Assembly (NCBI GenBank): GCA_023390985.1
Contig: JAEWBU010000248.1
Coordinates: 1 to 26,502 of the forward strand
Length of the DNA stretch: 26,502 nt
From: Pseudomonadota bacterium
GTDB taxonomy: Bacteria > Pseudomonadota > Gammaproteobacteria > Burkholderiales > Burkholderiaceae_C
Direction of reading: 5' to 3'
Part shown: positions 18,680 to 26,498 of the stretch, one piece after another
Layout of the letters: each line of letters begins with the position of its first letter
How positions within the stretch are numbered: position 1 is the first letter of the stretch
Translations under genes and position numbers: made by a program
The notes under the pieces: model-generated
Database searches by the model: none
Told to the model about the DNA's origin: nothing
Seen by the model: only the letters and a program-made list of their open reading frames with translations

Positions 18680-19113
18680 ATGAAGCGCGTCGCCCTGCCC
18701 TGCGGTGAAACGGTGCCGGCCCTGGGCCAGGGAACCTGGTACATGGGCGAAGAGCCGGCCTGCGCGCCCAGGAGATCGACGCGCTGCGGCAGGGCATCGA
18801 CCTCGGACTGACGCTGATCGATACGGCCGAGATGTACGGCGACGGGGCGGCCGAAGCACTGGTCGGCGAAGCCATCCAAGGTCGCCGCGAGCGGGTCTTC
18901 CTGGTGCCCAAGGTCTATCCGCACAACGCCTCGCGGCGCAAGATGCAGGCCGCCTGCGACGCGAGCCTGAAGCGGCTGCAGGTCGACGCTATCGACCTCT
19001 ACCTGCTGCACTGGCCGGGCACAGTGCCCATCGCCGAAACGGTGGCGTCGTTCGAGGACCTCCAGCGCGCCGGGAAGATCCGGCACTGGGGCGTGAGCAA
19101 CCTGGACCTGGAA
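18680..19113 (+). pseudogene. Aldo/keto reductase, frameshifted and truncated
   Basis: The frame starting MKRVALPCGETVPALGQGTW at 18680 is the N-terminus of an aldo/keto reductase. Homology leaves this frame at about 18762-18768 and resumes in another frame with RAQEIDALRQGIDLGLTLID. It then runs through TAEMYGDGAAEALVGEAI (catalytic D and Y), FLVPKVYPHNASR and LYLLHWPG to GKIRHWGVSNLDLE. A single-base deletion explains the shift. Homology stops abruptly at about 19113, so roughly the C-terminal half of a protein of about 270 aa is missing. It is divergent from the zinc-finger gene. Confidence 0.85.
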
Positions 19114-19114
19114 T

Positions 19115-19380
19115 GGAGTCGCTGCGGTCCGCGGCCGGCGGTGCCGGGGGGCGCGATCCCGTCCTCAACACGCAGCGACCGCCTCCGGGCTGCGAGCGTG
19201 AGGTCCCCACCCATCGGGCGGGAAACGCGCCGGCTGATGGATAGCCCGATACCCGTGCCCTGCTGCGCGCCCGGGTTCAACCGCGTGTACTCCTCGAAGA
19301 TCAGCTCGTGCTTGTCCGCCGCGATGCCCGGACCGCTGTCGCCCACGCTCAGCCCGATCGATGCCCCCTCTGCCGGACTG
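19115..19380 (-). pseudogene. Histidine kinase C-terminal fragment (HATPase_c)
   Basis: On the minus strand, GASIGLSVGDSGPGIAADKH (G1 box, D63 of the open frame at about 19340), LIFEEYTRLNPGAQQG (F-box) and GTGIGLSISRRVSRPMGGDL (G2 box) are a clear HATPase end. Upstream there is no N-box or HisKA, and downstream the homology shifts frame (QPGGGRCVLRTGS) before meeting the truncated reductase. It is a remnant, unrelated in sequence detail to the intact kinase at 12.2 kb. Confidence 0.8.
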
Positions 19381-19528
19381 CGTGAGCGCGCCGCTGCGCC
19401 ACGGTTCGGGTGGGTGTCTGAGGGCTGCTTCTGGCCGATTCCGGCCATCGAAGCCGCCGCTGGTACGCGAGCCGGCCCCTCCGGACCAGAAATCGGCGTC
19501 CAGTCCCCAACGCTGGGCAGCCACATGA

Positions 19529-19558
19529 TTGCCGCGAATCACCTGTACACTTATACAG
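19529..19558 (+). promoter_or_regulatory. Promoter with LexA (SOS) box
   Basis: CTGTACACTTATACAG at 19543-19558 fits CTGT-N8-ACAG, the LexA operator of E. coli and many beta/gammaproteobacteria. It overlaps a -10-like TATACA (19552-19557), which lies 17 nt after a -35-like TTGCCG (19529-19534). Both hexamers match 4 of 6 consensus bases. The direction points to the 102-aa gene 66 nt downstream, so LexA would block RNA polymerase there. Confidence 0.7.
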
Positions 19559-19623
19559 TGTTTGCAAGAGTGTACCTTGGCTACGTGGATGGTGTGCCAT
19601 GTGCCAGCGCCCAGGGCGGCAAG

Positions 19624-19932
19624 ATGATCTACGGACAGATCCTGTCGGAACGCGTGCACGGCGTGCCTGTGCTGCAGCTCTGGCCGCACGATTTCCCCAT
19701 CAGCGCGAAGACGGAGGACAGCCGACCCCTAGCGTCTTTGTGGCGAGCGCAAATAGCTGGAGTCGGACAGATTGATGTCTCCTTCACAGGCCTGGAGCGC
19801 CGGATATGGAGCGGCGCCCCGCGGTGGTTCGCGCAACGGTGGACGTGCGAGCCCACAACCTTTGCCGACATCGTGAAAGCCATGTCGGAGCCCGATAGGC
19901 GCTACGGCGAGATCAAGCCAAAGAGCAACTGA
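19624..19932 (+). CDS. 102-aa hypothetical protein, probably SOS-regulated
   Basis: The ATG at 19624 follows AGGGCGG by 4 nt. The protein (MIYGQILSERVHGVPVLQLW...) is soluble, Trp-rich (LWPHDFP, LWRAQ, RRIWSGAPRWFAQRW) and has no recognised domain or membrane segment. An open frame in this phase continues upstream to the aldo/keto reductase remnant, but the promoter and RBS argue for the short form. The LexA box ahead of it suggests a DNA-damage response role; nothing in the sequence says which. Confidence 0.55.
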   Translation: MIYGQILSERVHGVPVLQLWPHDFPISAKTEDSRPLASLWRAQIAGVGQIDVSFTGLERRIWSGAPRWFAQRWTCEPTTFADIVKAMSEPDRRYGEIKPKSN

Positions 19933-20067
19933 GGCCGCGTGTGGGAGGCTGGCGCTGACTCGTCCTGCGCTGCCCGCCCGCGTCACGCCAGCCGCGACAG
20001 CGTTTCCTTGTCGACGAACAAGGTCCACACGCTGACCGTTTGCAGGCATGTGCCCGCGGAATCGGAA

Positions 20068-20679
20068 TCAGTCGGGCCGGCTATACGAGCCGTCGTCGCG
20101 GTGCGTCTTGGCGTGGTCAGAGGCCGCGTCCTTCTCGGCAGCGGCAATGACGCTCTTGGGCGCGCTGGCGATGACCTCGCGGGGTCTCATGCCCTGGAGC
20201 GCTGCGGAGGGACGCTCAAACCACAGCGCCAAGCGGTAGGCCGAATACTCGCTGAGTACCTTCATGACGCGGGCTACAGCCCGCAGCGGGAGAAACTCTT
20301 CGTCAAGGGCGTATCGCGGGATGTAGTCAGCTCCTCGGTGCCGAATCGAGAAGAGCTGCCGGCGCCGCTGCCAGCGGCGAACTTTGCTGATGGACCCTTC
20401 TGGGCTTACGCGGTCTGCGAGCTGATTGAGTGTCAGCCACTCAGTCCCGCGTGAGACGGCTCGGATAGTCTCAGATTCCGCGAGCGCCCGCCGGACATCG
20501 TCGGCCGTCAGCCCGGGGCTGCCGACAAGCAAGGACAACAAAGCCTTGTCGATGTGCTTGTATCCCGCTTCTCGCAAGATCAGGACTGACTCGACCAGAT
20601 CTGGAAGAACATGAAGCAGCTCCCGCTCAGCGCGCTTGTCTAGCGGCAAGCTGAACTCGACCCGGAGGGTTGTCCCCAT
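20068..20679 (-). CDS. DUF2384-like (Xre/MbcA/ParS antitoxin-type) protein
   Basis: The product is 203 aa. The C-terminal part (about 130-185: VMKVLSEYSAYRLALWFERP, LQGMRPREVIASAPKSVIAA) resembles the toxin-binding domain DUF2384 of Xre/MbcA/ParS antitoxins, with the typical W-F...P...L.G..P pattern. Residues 80-125 (WLTLNQLADRV, SKVRRWQRRRQLFSI, DYIPRYALDE) look like a MerR/HTH-type DNA-binding segment. The N-terminal 75 residues are unassigned. A gene of the same orientation starts upstream and ends 69 nt before it. No RES-type toxin is visible nearby. The family assignment is moderate. Confidence 0.6.
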   Translation of the reverse strand: MGTTLRVEFSLPLDKRAERELLHVLPDLVESVLILREAGYKHIDKALLSLLVGSPGLTADDVRRALAESETIRAVSRGTEWLTLNQLADRVSPEGSISKVRRWQRRRQLFSIRHRGADYIPRYALDEEFLPLRAVARVMKVLSEYSAYRLALWFERPSAALQGMRPREVIASAPKSVIAAAEKDAASDHAKTHRDDGSYSRPD

Positions 20680-20748
20680 GATGTGCAGCCGCTCACGACC
20701 ACTCGGAGCTTAGTTTGATCATTCGGGCTTATAGATTTTCGGGACCTG

Positions 20749-21480
20749 TCATTTAACCCGCTTGAGCGGCCCCGCCGAAGCTTGAACGGCACTCCACACC
20801 TCGTCGGTTACTGAAGTGACGTCGGCCAGCTTTACGCGTTGGATGGAGAGCCACAGCCTCCAAACGTACTCCCCTTCGTGGTCGAAGCGGGGAGGCCCCA
20901 CTAACTTGTAAGTGCGCCCGCTGACCGAGCGCAGGGCCGCAATCCTCGGTTGAAACTCAGACAGCGTTGAACTTACCCGCCCGTCGCCCGAGGCCTCGTC
21001 ACGTCCCCATGCGTGGCGCGAGCCGCATGGCAGTTCGAAAACTTGCCAAGCCGAAAGCCAAGTCACCGTGGCCAAGGTCGGCGCCGGGACGGGATGAACC
21101 GTCGAGGCCAGGCGGAGAGAGTCGTCTACCCGAAGCCACCCGGTGTGCGGAGGAGCAACATGTGGAGTGGGGCAGCGCTGAGGGTGATCATCGCAACCAC
21201 GAACTCTCAAGACGTACGGGGCTGGTAGCGCCACCTCGCAGTTCAGCCAGGCTCCCTCGCGCAGTTCCACGTCGTCGAAACCGGCCGCATGTCTCGTCAG
21301 CACCAGTGAGCGACCGTCTTCCGCACAAAGCTTCGCGATGCCCGAAAACGAATGGGCTACGACGATAACGGCCCGGACCGAAGCTGCCACGAGGTGACTC
21401 CTGACAGCTAAGGATGTCGAATTCGGACTGAGGGCCAATACGAGAATTTCCCCTCTCGTTGACACGGTGTGCGCGATCAA
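20749..21480 (-). CDS. 243-aa hypothetical protein upstream of the DUF2384-like gene
   Basis: This open frame of 243 codons starts at TTG (21480). It contains no in-frame ATG, so the true start may be that TTG or a GTG at about 21465. No domain is recognised. The best-formed part is the C-terminus (RSVSGRTYKLVGPPRFDHEG, EYVWRLWLSIQ), which looks like a small beta-rich unit. It lies on the same strand as the DUF2384-like gene with a 69-nt gap, and is divergent from the XRE-like regulator. It could be the partner of the antitoxin-like gene, but this is inference. Confidence 0.5.
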   Translation of the reverse strand: MIAHTVSTRGEILVLALSPNSTSLAVRSHLVAASVRAVIVVAHSFSGIAKLCAEDGRSLVLTRHAAGFDDVELREGAWLNCEVALPAPYVLRVRGCDDHPQRCPTPHVAPPHTGWLRVDDSLRLASTVHPVPAPTLATVTWLSAWQVFELPCGSRHAWGRDEASGDGRVSSTLSEFQPRIAALRSVSGRTYKLVGPPRFDHEGEYVWRLWLSIQRVKLADVTSVTDEVWSAVQASAGPLKRVK

Positions 21481-21611
21481 CTGTCCATGTCATGCAACCG
21501 AACGGTCGGCAGCAGCTCTCAGCTCCCGAAGGACCATCTGATGTGAGCCGTTCTAGCCCACCGGTGCCTACACGAGCCGCAGAGGACGTCTCTGTGCTCT
21601 AGGAAACCATT

Positions 21612-22070
21612 TTGAAAGTAACTCCAGGACCCAGGACCATTAAGGGCGGGGCCGAGCGTCGCCGGCGAGCCGAGCACCTTCGTGACGCTGTCGTGCAGCG
21701 GGCCCATGAGCGCGGGCATGCTGTCGCCGACCTGGCGCGCCAGCTGAACATCTCGACGGGGCACTGGTATCGAGTCAGGAGAGAGCCGACCCGGCTCAGT
21801 AGGCTTCCCCTGGAACGGCTGAATGCGCTGGCCACCTATGTCGGCTGGCCGCGTATTCAGGTGCTCGTGGCCGTGGGCTGGCTCGACCAGGAGGAAATCG
21901 ACGACGCTTTGTCCTCAGAAGGCGTGATGCAAGCAGCTGTGCAGCGACTGCAGCATGGCGGGCTTGCGAACGGCCTGAGTACCCCGCTCTCCGAGGCCAG
22001 CCCCGATCACATCGTTCTGATGGCGCGCCTGCTCATCGCGGCTGAGGCAGCTGTCTCTGCCCCCGGATGA
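21612..22070 (+). CDS. XRE-like helix-turn-helix protein
   Basis: The product is 152 aa. A Cro/XRE-like HTH spans about residues 28-75 (AHERGHAVADLARQLNISTG, HWYRVRREPTRLSRLPLERL, NALATYVGW). The C-terminal half (EEIDDALSSEGVMQAAVQRL...) is helical and may dimerise. The start is TTG: AGGA lies 7 nt upstream and no in-frame ATG exists before the HTH. It is divergent from the 243-aa gene across 131 nt and is followed directly by a strong terminator. Confidence 0.65.
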   Translation: MKVTPGPRTIKGGAERRRRAEHLRDAVVQRAHERGHAVADLARQLNISTGHWYRVRREPTRLSRLPLERLNALATYVGWPRIQVLVAVGWLDQEEIDDALSSEGVMQAAVQRLQHGGLANGLSTPLSEASPDHIVLMARLLIAAEAAVSAPG

Positions 22071-22080
22071 CGCACAAATG

Positions 22081-22104
22081 AAGGGCGGACGCTTGTCCGC
22101 CCTT
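22081..22104. terminator. Hairpin terminator after the XRE-like gene
   Basis: AAGGGCGGAC-GCTT-GTCCGCCCTT is a perfect 10-bp stem with a 4-nt loop, 10 nt after the stop codon. The stem's A/T ends make it usable on both strands. The 216 nt from here to the IS66 transposase stop hold no supported gene and no recognisable IS66 or IS1182 end. Confidence 0.75.
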
Positions 22105-22320
22105 CTACCTATTGCGCGGGCCAGCCAGTGCCGAAGGCAACGACACTGTAGAGAGTGGTGTTTGGCCGCGGCTCCCGCCTCACTGGCAGCAGTCAACATC
22201 GGCCCGGGGCGGATGATTGCCTGCCCCGTCTTCTTTGGTGATTAGGACGTCGCTGTTCACAGCAAACCGCCCGCTTCCCAGAAGGGGCCGCCGAGGAAAG
22301 AACTCAGGAAGCTTCGCGGC

Positions 22321-24102
22321 TCATTGGAGGCGCGCCTTCAGATTCCAGGGGAGCAACGCGTCGATGTCCTCCTGGCGAGAGGCAGCGCCAAGGCGCGTAA
22401 GGACCTCGACCAAGTACCTGTACGGGTCAATCTTGTTGGCCAACGCGGTCTGAACAACGCTATAAAGAATGGCGTTCGATTCGGCACCTGCCGTCGTGTC
22501 CGCGAATAGCCAGTTGTTGCGACCGATCACGAACTTCCGGATCTCGCGTTCAAGACTGTTGTTGTCGATCGCGACTGCCCCGTTGTGAATGAAGGCGGTT
22601 AAACGGTCCCATTCGTTCAGAGCGTACCGAATCGCCCGCCCGAGGTAGCCCTTCGGGGAGACCTCGTCAATGCGCGCATCCATCCATGCCTTGAGCTTGG
22701 CCAAGATCGGCGCCGTCTTCTCTTGACGCAGCCTCTGTCGCTCAGGTGCTGATAGCTCTTTCGCCTCTCGCTCGATCTGATACGCCTCATCAATGATCTT
22801 CCGGGCTTCCGTTGCCAGGGCTTCTTCCCGGCTCGCCGCTGGAACGGCCTCCTCCGCGCGCACGAACTTGCGCCGTGCATGAGCCATACATCCGTAGCGA
22901 TCGGCCGACTCGAGACAGTTGTAGCCGCTATACCCGTCGACCTGTACGGCTGCGTCGAAAGGTGAACCGTCCGGCTTGGTCAAGAAGTTGAGCGCGTGTA
23001 CGCCGTCCCTATTCTGCTGGTAGTCGAACAGAACCACACGGTGGTCCTGACACTCGCCGCTCATGTACGCGAACATCCACGACTTCGTCTGCGGGAGCCG
23101 CCCGGCTTCTTTGAGGCACTGAATCGAGGTCTCGTCGATGTGGACGTACCCTTGACAGGTCAGCTCGGTCCGGAAGGCTTCGTAAAGAGCCTTGAGCAGT
23201 TCCGCAACGGCGTGATGATTGTTGTCCAAGGTAATGCGGGGAACCCTTAGGCCTAGGCTCTCGAACCAGCGTGCTTGGCGATAGTTCGGAAGGCCCAACT
23301 GGAACTTGTTCACGACGGTCAGAGCACTGAACTCCGGGGAGCCGTAAGAACTGTGGGCGATACGACTTGGGCCAGGAGCGCTCTTGAAGAACCTGCAGTG
23401 TGGGCACATGTACTTCGCCCGGATCACCTTCTCGACATAGAACTCGATCGGCTTGACTCGAAGAAGCTCAGAAGCTTCCGGCTCCAACTCGACCAGCGGC
23501 TTGCCGCAGTGAGGGCAGTTGTAGTCCTCGGGCGCCAGGTCGTACGGTGGTGGCTCTATCCGGGGCAGGTCTGGTGGCAAGGGCTTGCGACCAGCGCCAG
23601 TTCGCTCTCTTTGTCGTTCAGGGATGCCTTTCGAAGCCGCTGAGTCCGCGTGGAACTTCTCGCTGTGCGGACCAAAAAGCTCGCGTCTGGTCACAGCAGC
23701 TCGCTCTCTTAAGAGCTGCACCTCCTCTTCCAGAGCACGCCTCTGCATTTCAATGTCTGCTACCAAGCGGTTGATGATGCGCCCGGCTTCCGTTGCGTTC
23801 GAGAGATGCACCACCCGGGCAATGCCGTGGCGCCAGTGCTTCATTACGCATTCACGGAGGGGGTACCCGTGAGTTTCGTTTTCGAGCCTGATCTCAACCT
23901 CATGCCTGTCGACCAGGAAGTCTCCCTGCAGGCGGCGGCGGTCCAAAGCTTCGCGCGAGGGATACATCGCCTGGAATGGAGGCTCGGGGGAGTTCGGGTC
24001 GAAGTCGGCACGGCCTTGGGGGCTCTCAACGTACGCGCTGACCCCCCTCAGCTCGGATTCAACTCCTGAGCGGGGCCTCATGCGCTCGCTCTGCGAACTC
24101 AT
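22321..24102 (-). CDS. tnpC: IS66 transposase TnpC
   Basis: The product is about 593 aa. A coiled-coil leader (IEMQRRALEEEVQLLRERAA) precedes RRELFGPHSEKF. Next come a zinc-binding segment (YNCPHCGK...YMCPHCRFF) and the DDE core: YVHIDETSIQ, VQVDGYSGYNC and NNSLEREIRKFVIGR. The C-terminal IS66 tail (DPYRYLVEVLTRL, DIDALLPWN) is present. The start at 24102 follows GGAGG; an ATG further upstream at 24246 is in frame but lacks such a site. The N-terminus is about 60-80 residues longer than usual, so a later start is possible. It appears intact. Confidence 0.9.
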   Translation of the reverse strand: MSSQSERMRPRSGVESELRGVSAYVESPQGRADFDPNSPEPPFQAMYPSREALDRRRLQGDFLVDRHEVEIRLENETHGYPLRECVMKHWRHGIARVVHLSNATEAGRIINRLVADIEMQRRALEEEVQLLRERAAVTRRELFGPHSEKFHADSAASKGIPERQRERTGAGRKPLPPDLPRIEPPPYDLAPEDYNCPHCGKPLVELEPEASELLRVKPIEFYVEKVIRAKYMCPHCRFFKSAPGPSRIAHSSYGSPEFSALTVVNKFQLGLPNYRQARWFESLGLRVPRITLDNNHHAVAELLKALYEAFRTELTCQGYVHIDETSIQCLKEAGRLPQTKSWMFAYMSGECQDHRVVLFDYQQNRDGVHALNFLTKPDGSPFDAAVQVDGYSGYNCLESADRYGCMAHARRKFVRAEEAVPAASREEALATEARKIIDEAYQIEREAKELSAPERQRLRQEKTAPILAKLKAWMDARIDEVSPKGYLGRAIRYALNEWDRLTAFIHNGAVAIDNNSLEREIRKFVIGRNNWLFADTTAGAESNAILYSVVQTALANKIDPYRYLVEVLTRLGAASRQEDIDALLPWNLKARLQ

Positions 24103-24261
24103 GTTTCCGCAGACCTCCACGAAACTCTGGCCTGATGAGCAACTGGATTGGCAGCCGCGGCGCTGGGCGCCATGCTCGTGCAGTGCCTGTGTGCAGCCGT
24201 CCGGCGGCGCACTGTAGCCGCGCACCTTTCGAAATTCAAGATGCACAGCCGAGTAGAACGG

Positions 24262-24606
24262 CTACGCGACCAGCCGGCAAGGGACGGGACGATGAGCACC
24301 GCGTTGCGGAATCGAGAGACCCTCAAGCAACCACTCAAGCTCCCTTCGTTCTACGCGCATGGTTTGATCCGCCGGCCACCGAAACCGACCTTTCTCAAGC
24401 CGCTTATAGAACAGCCAGAGGCCGTTCCGATCCCAGTGCAAGATCTTGATCCTGTTTCGCTCTCGATTGCAAAACACGAAGAGACCAGGGCGCGTCGGAT
24501 CCTGCTTGATGACGTACCTCACGAGGGCCGCGAGACCGTCGATTGACTTGCGCAAGTCGGTGGCGCCTGGAGCCAACCAGACATCCTGGCCGTCAAAATC
24601 GAACAT
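24262..24606 (-). CDS. tnpB: IS66 accessory protein TnpB
   Basis: This 114-aa IS66 Orf2 protein contains VWLAPGATDLRKSIDGLAAL, GLFVFCNRERNRIKILHWDR, GLWLFYKRLEKGRF and the closing ELEWLLEGLSI. It is required with TnpA for transposition in several IS66 elements. The ATG overlaps the tnpA stop (TGATG), as is usual for the family. Confidence 0.93.
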   Translation of the reverse strand: MFDFDGQDVWLAPGATDLRKSIDGLAALVRYVIKQDPTRPGLFVFCNRERNRIKILHWDRNGLWLFYKRLEKGRFRWPADQTMRVERRELEWLLEGLSIPQRGAHRPVPCRLVA

Positions 24607-24968
24607 CAGCAGTGCCTGAGAGCTCTCAGGAGGTGGAACAGAGAATCGACATCGAATCCGACGTCGATTCGGATCTCCCAATCGGAGCCTCTCAAGGCAA
24701 TGCCAGCATCCATCGGGCGGGCAGCGCCAGGACCAGGTGATCTCGAAGAGCGCAGGCCTTCAGCGTCAACTCGGATCAGCTGCGAAGGGGCATTGCTTGA
24801 GGCCTTCTGTAGTCCGTGTTTGGCCTCACGCTTGATGGTCGATCGCCACCGCGCAAACGTTTTCATGCTCAGCTTGTGCTTTGCACAGTACTCCGCTCGG
24901 GTCTGGGTCCCGGCGTCGTATGCCTGACTGTGTTCCTTCCAGAACTCGATTCCTCTCGAGGCGCGCAT
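24606..24968 (-). CDS. tnpA: IS66 accessory protein TnpA
   Basis: This 120-aa IS66 Orf1 protein has an N-terminal HTH (RAEYCAKHKLSMKTFARWRS) and a C-terminal strand-rich end (IRIDVGFDVDSLFHLLRAL). I chose the ATG at 24968 because GCGGAGG lies 6 nt upstream; a GTG at 25007 would add 13 residues. It is coupled to tnpB by a one-base stop/start overlap. Confidence 0.85.
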   Translation of the reverse strand: MRASRGIEFWKEHSQAYDAGTQTRAEYCAKHKLSMKTFARWRSTIKREAKHGLQKASSNAPSQLIRVDAEGLRSSRSPGPGAARPMDAGIALRGSDWEIRIDVGFDVDSLFHLLRALRHC

Positions 24969-24996
24969 ATCTAGCCTCCGCGTGGTGTTCCTTTCT

Positions 24997-26439
24997 TCAT
25001 TGTTCACGGAGGCGAGCGGCCGTCGAGAGCGGGGAAAAATTTGCGCTTACCACTCTCTTTAGGTTGTAAGCGAGCACGTTCAGGCTCATTTCGGTGCTCA
25101 CGTGGGCCAATCCGCGCGTAAGGAAGTGGGTTGATCCCATCCAGTGCTTGAGTGTGCCGAACACGTGCTCCACGGTTCGCCGTCGCACCGTCATCTGCTT
25201 CGGGCGACGCGCAAGCCTGGTGTGCATACGGTCGATCACGTCCTCGTGCTCCCAGCGACGCACACGGCGCTCCTTGCCCGTCGTGCACTGCGCCTTGAGC
25301 GCGCAGCCACCGCACGCGTCGGACCAGTAGGCGTGGACGCGCAGCCCCTTTTCTTCGGTCGTCTGCCGCCAGCGCAGCCGCTCGCCAGCCGGACACTGAT
25401 ACTCATCGTCCCGGCTCACGTAGATGAAGTCCGCCTTGCTGTAGCGTCCCTCCGCCTTGCTGTTGGACGTCATGGGCTTGGGCACGTACGCGGCGACGCC
25501 TGCCTCCTCGCATGCCTTGATCTGAGGACCACTGAAGTACCCTCGATCGGCGATGGCCTGCAGCGTGGGTTTGCCCATCGCGTCCTTCGCCTGGACTGCC
25601 ATGTTGGCCAGCTGCCCTCGGTCGCTGCCGTTGTTCGTGACCTCGTGCGCCACGACCAGGTGGTGCTTCGCATCGACCGCGGCCTGCACGTTGTAGCCGA
25701 CCACCCCGGTGGCGCGTCCGTCGCTCGTCATCGACCGCGAGTCGGCATCTGTCGTCGAGAGCTGCTGGTCGTCTTGCGACTGGAGCTGCTCCTTCAGTGC
25801 GCCAAGGTGCTTCATCTGCTCGCGTAGCCGCTCGATCTTGCGGTCCAGGCGTTTTGCCTTGACCGGCGCCTCCGCCGGTTGCGTGCGGTCGGCAGTCTCC
25901 ATCTCCTCCAAGTACCGCTGGATGCTCTGCTCGATCTGCTCAACGCGCCTGTCGATCTTGGTCGGAGTGAAGTTGCGGTCGCGGCTGTTGACAGCCTTGA
26001 ACTTGCTGCCGTCGATGGCCACGACGGCTTGCGTGAACAGGTTCAGGCGCCGGCACAGAAGCACGAACTGGCTGCACACGCGCCGGATCGCAAGGCCGCT
26101 ATCGCGGCGGAAGTCGGCAATGGTCTTGAAATCAGGCGCCAAGCGGCCTGTCAGCCACATGAGCTCAACATTGCGCTGGCACTCACGTTCCAGGCGCCTG
26201 CTGGACGCGACCCGATTGAGGTAGCCGTAGATGTAGATCTTGAGCAGCACCGCCGGGTGATACGCCGGCCGACCCATTTGTGCGGGCCGGGCTCGCTCGA
26301 AGCCAAGGGCCTGCAGATCCAGCTCCTCGACGAACGCCTCGATCACCCGCACCGGGTTGTCTTCGGCGATGTAGTCCTCCAGACACTCCGGCAGCAATGT
26401 CACCTGATGCCGGTCCCGCCCCTCAACGTAGCGCCCCAT
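24997..26439 (-). CDS. IS1182-family transposase with foreign C-terminal tail
   Basis: The frame is 480 codons. The N-terminus (LLPECLEDYIAEDNPVRVIE, MGRPAYHPAVLLKIYIYGYL) and DDE-like core (VVAIDGSKFKAVNSRD, IADRGYFSGPQIK, RRRTVEHVFGTLKHWMG) are typical of IS1182. Native sequence ends at about AYNLKRV (25051). The last 17 codons, VSANFSPLSTAARLREQ, are translated from the IS66 terminus, and the stop lies within IS66. Only some 10-20 native residues seem lost, so the protein may still fold, but its own left inverted repeat is gone. Confidence 0.9.
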   Translation of the reverse strand: MGRYVEGRDRHQVTLLPECLEDYIAEDNPVRVIEAFVEELDLQALGFERARPAQMGRPAYHPAVLLKIYIYGYLNRVASSRRLERECQRNVELMWLTGRLAPDFKTIADFRRDSGLAIRRVCSQFVLLCRRLNLFTQAVVAIDGSKFKAVNSRDRNFTPTKIDRRVEQIEQSIQRYLEEMETADRTQPAEAPVKAKRLDRKIERLREQMKHLGALKEQLQSQDDQQLSTTDADSRSMTSDGRATGVVGYNVQAAVDAKHHLVVAHEVTNNGSDRGQLANMAVQAKDAMGKPTLQAIADRGYFSGPQIKACEEAGVAAYVPKPMTSNSKAEGRYSKADFIYVSRDDEYQCPAGERLRWRQTTEEKGLRVHAYWSDACGGCALKAQCTTGKERRVRRWEHEDVIDRMHTRLARRPKQMTVRRRTVEHVFGTLKHWMGSTHFLTRGLAHVSTEMSLNVLAYNLKRVVSANFSPLSTAARLREQ

Positions 26440-26498
26440 CGGCCCCTCCAGCGCGAGTTGGCGCAGTCTACGGGCTTAGGGCGTTTTCACACAGCCTC
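25051..26498 (-). mobile_element. IS1182-family element, 3' end interrupted by IS66
   Basis: The 5' end is present: read from the right, GAGGCTGTGTGAAAACGC begins at about 26498 and resembles known IS1182-family termini. The other end is replaced at 25050/25051 by the IS66 end. No remainder of the element was found on the far side of the IS66 genes. The element cannot move as a unit. Confidence 0.75.

Larger units (their letters stand above)
22321..25050 (-). mobile_element. IS66-family element (left end not located)
   Basis: It holds tnpC, tnpB and tnpA in the usual IS66 order on the minus strand. The tnpA-side end is clear: read from the right, it begins GTAAGCGCAAATTTTTCCCC at 25050, the GTAAGC start typical of the family. 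On the left no matching end or 8-bp duplication of the right flank (CACTCTCT) was found between 22105 and 22320. The left boundary given is therefore just the tnpC stop, and the left end may be deleted or diverged. Confidence 0.85.

Noticed and set aside
19933..20067. Minus-strand frame CLQTVSVWTLFVDKETLSRL after the DUF2384-like gene
   Set aside because: About 20 plausible residues in a different frame from the upstream gene; too short, with no recognised homology.
22150..22159. AGAGAGTGGT, matching the reverse complement of the IS66 right flank
   Set aside because: It is in inverted, not direct, orientation and no IS66 end adjoins it, so it is not a target duplication.
22122..22200. Short minus-strand frame ending NTTLYSVVAFGTGWPAQ before the hairpin terminator
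   Set aside because: The tail looks protein-like and is well placed before a terminator, but a stop lies just upstream and only about 24 codons remain; no start or homology supports it.
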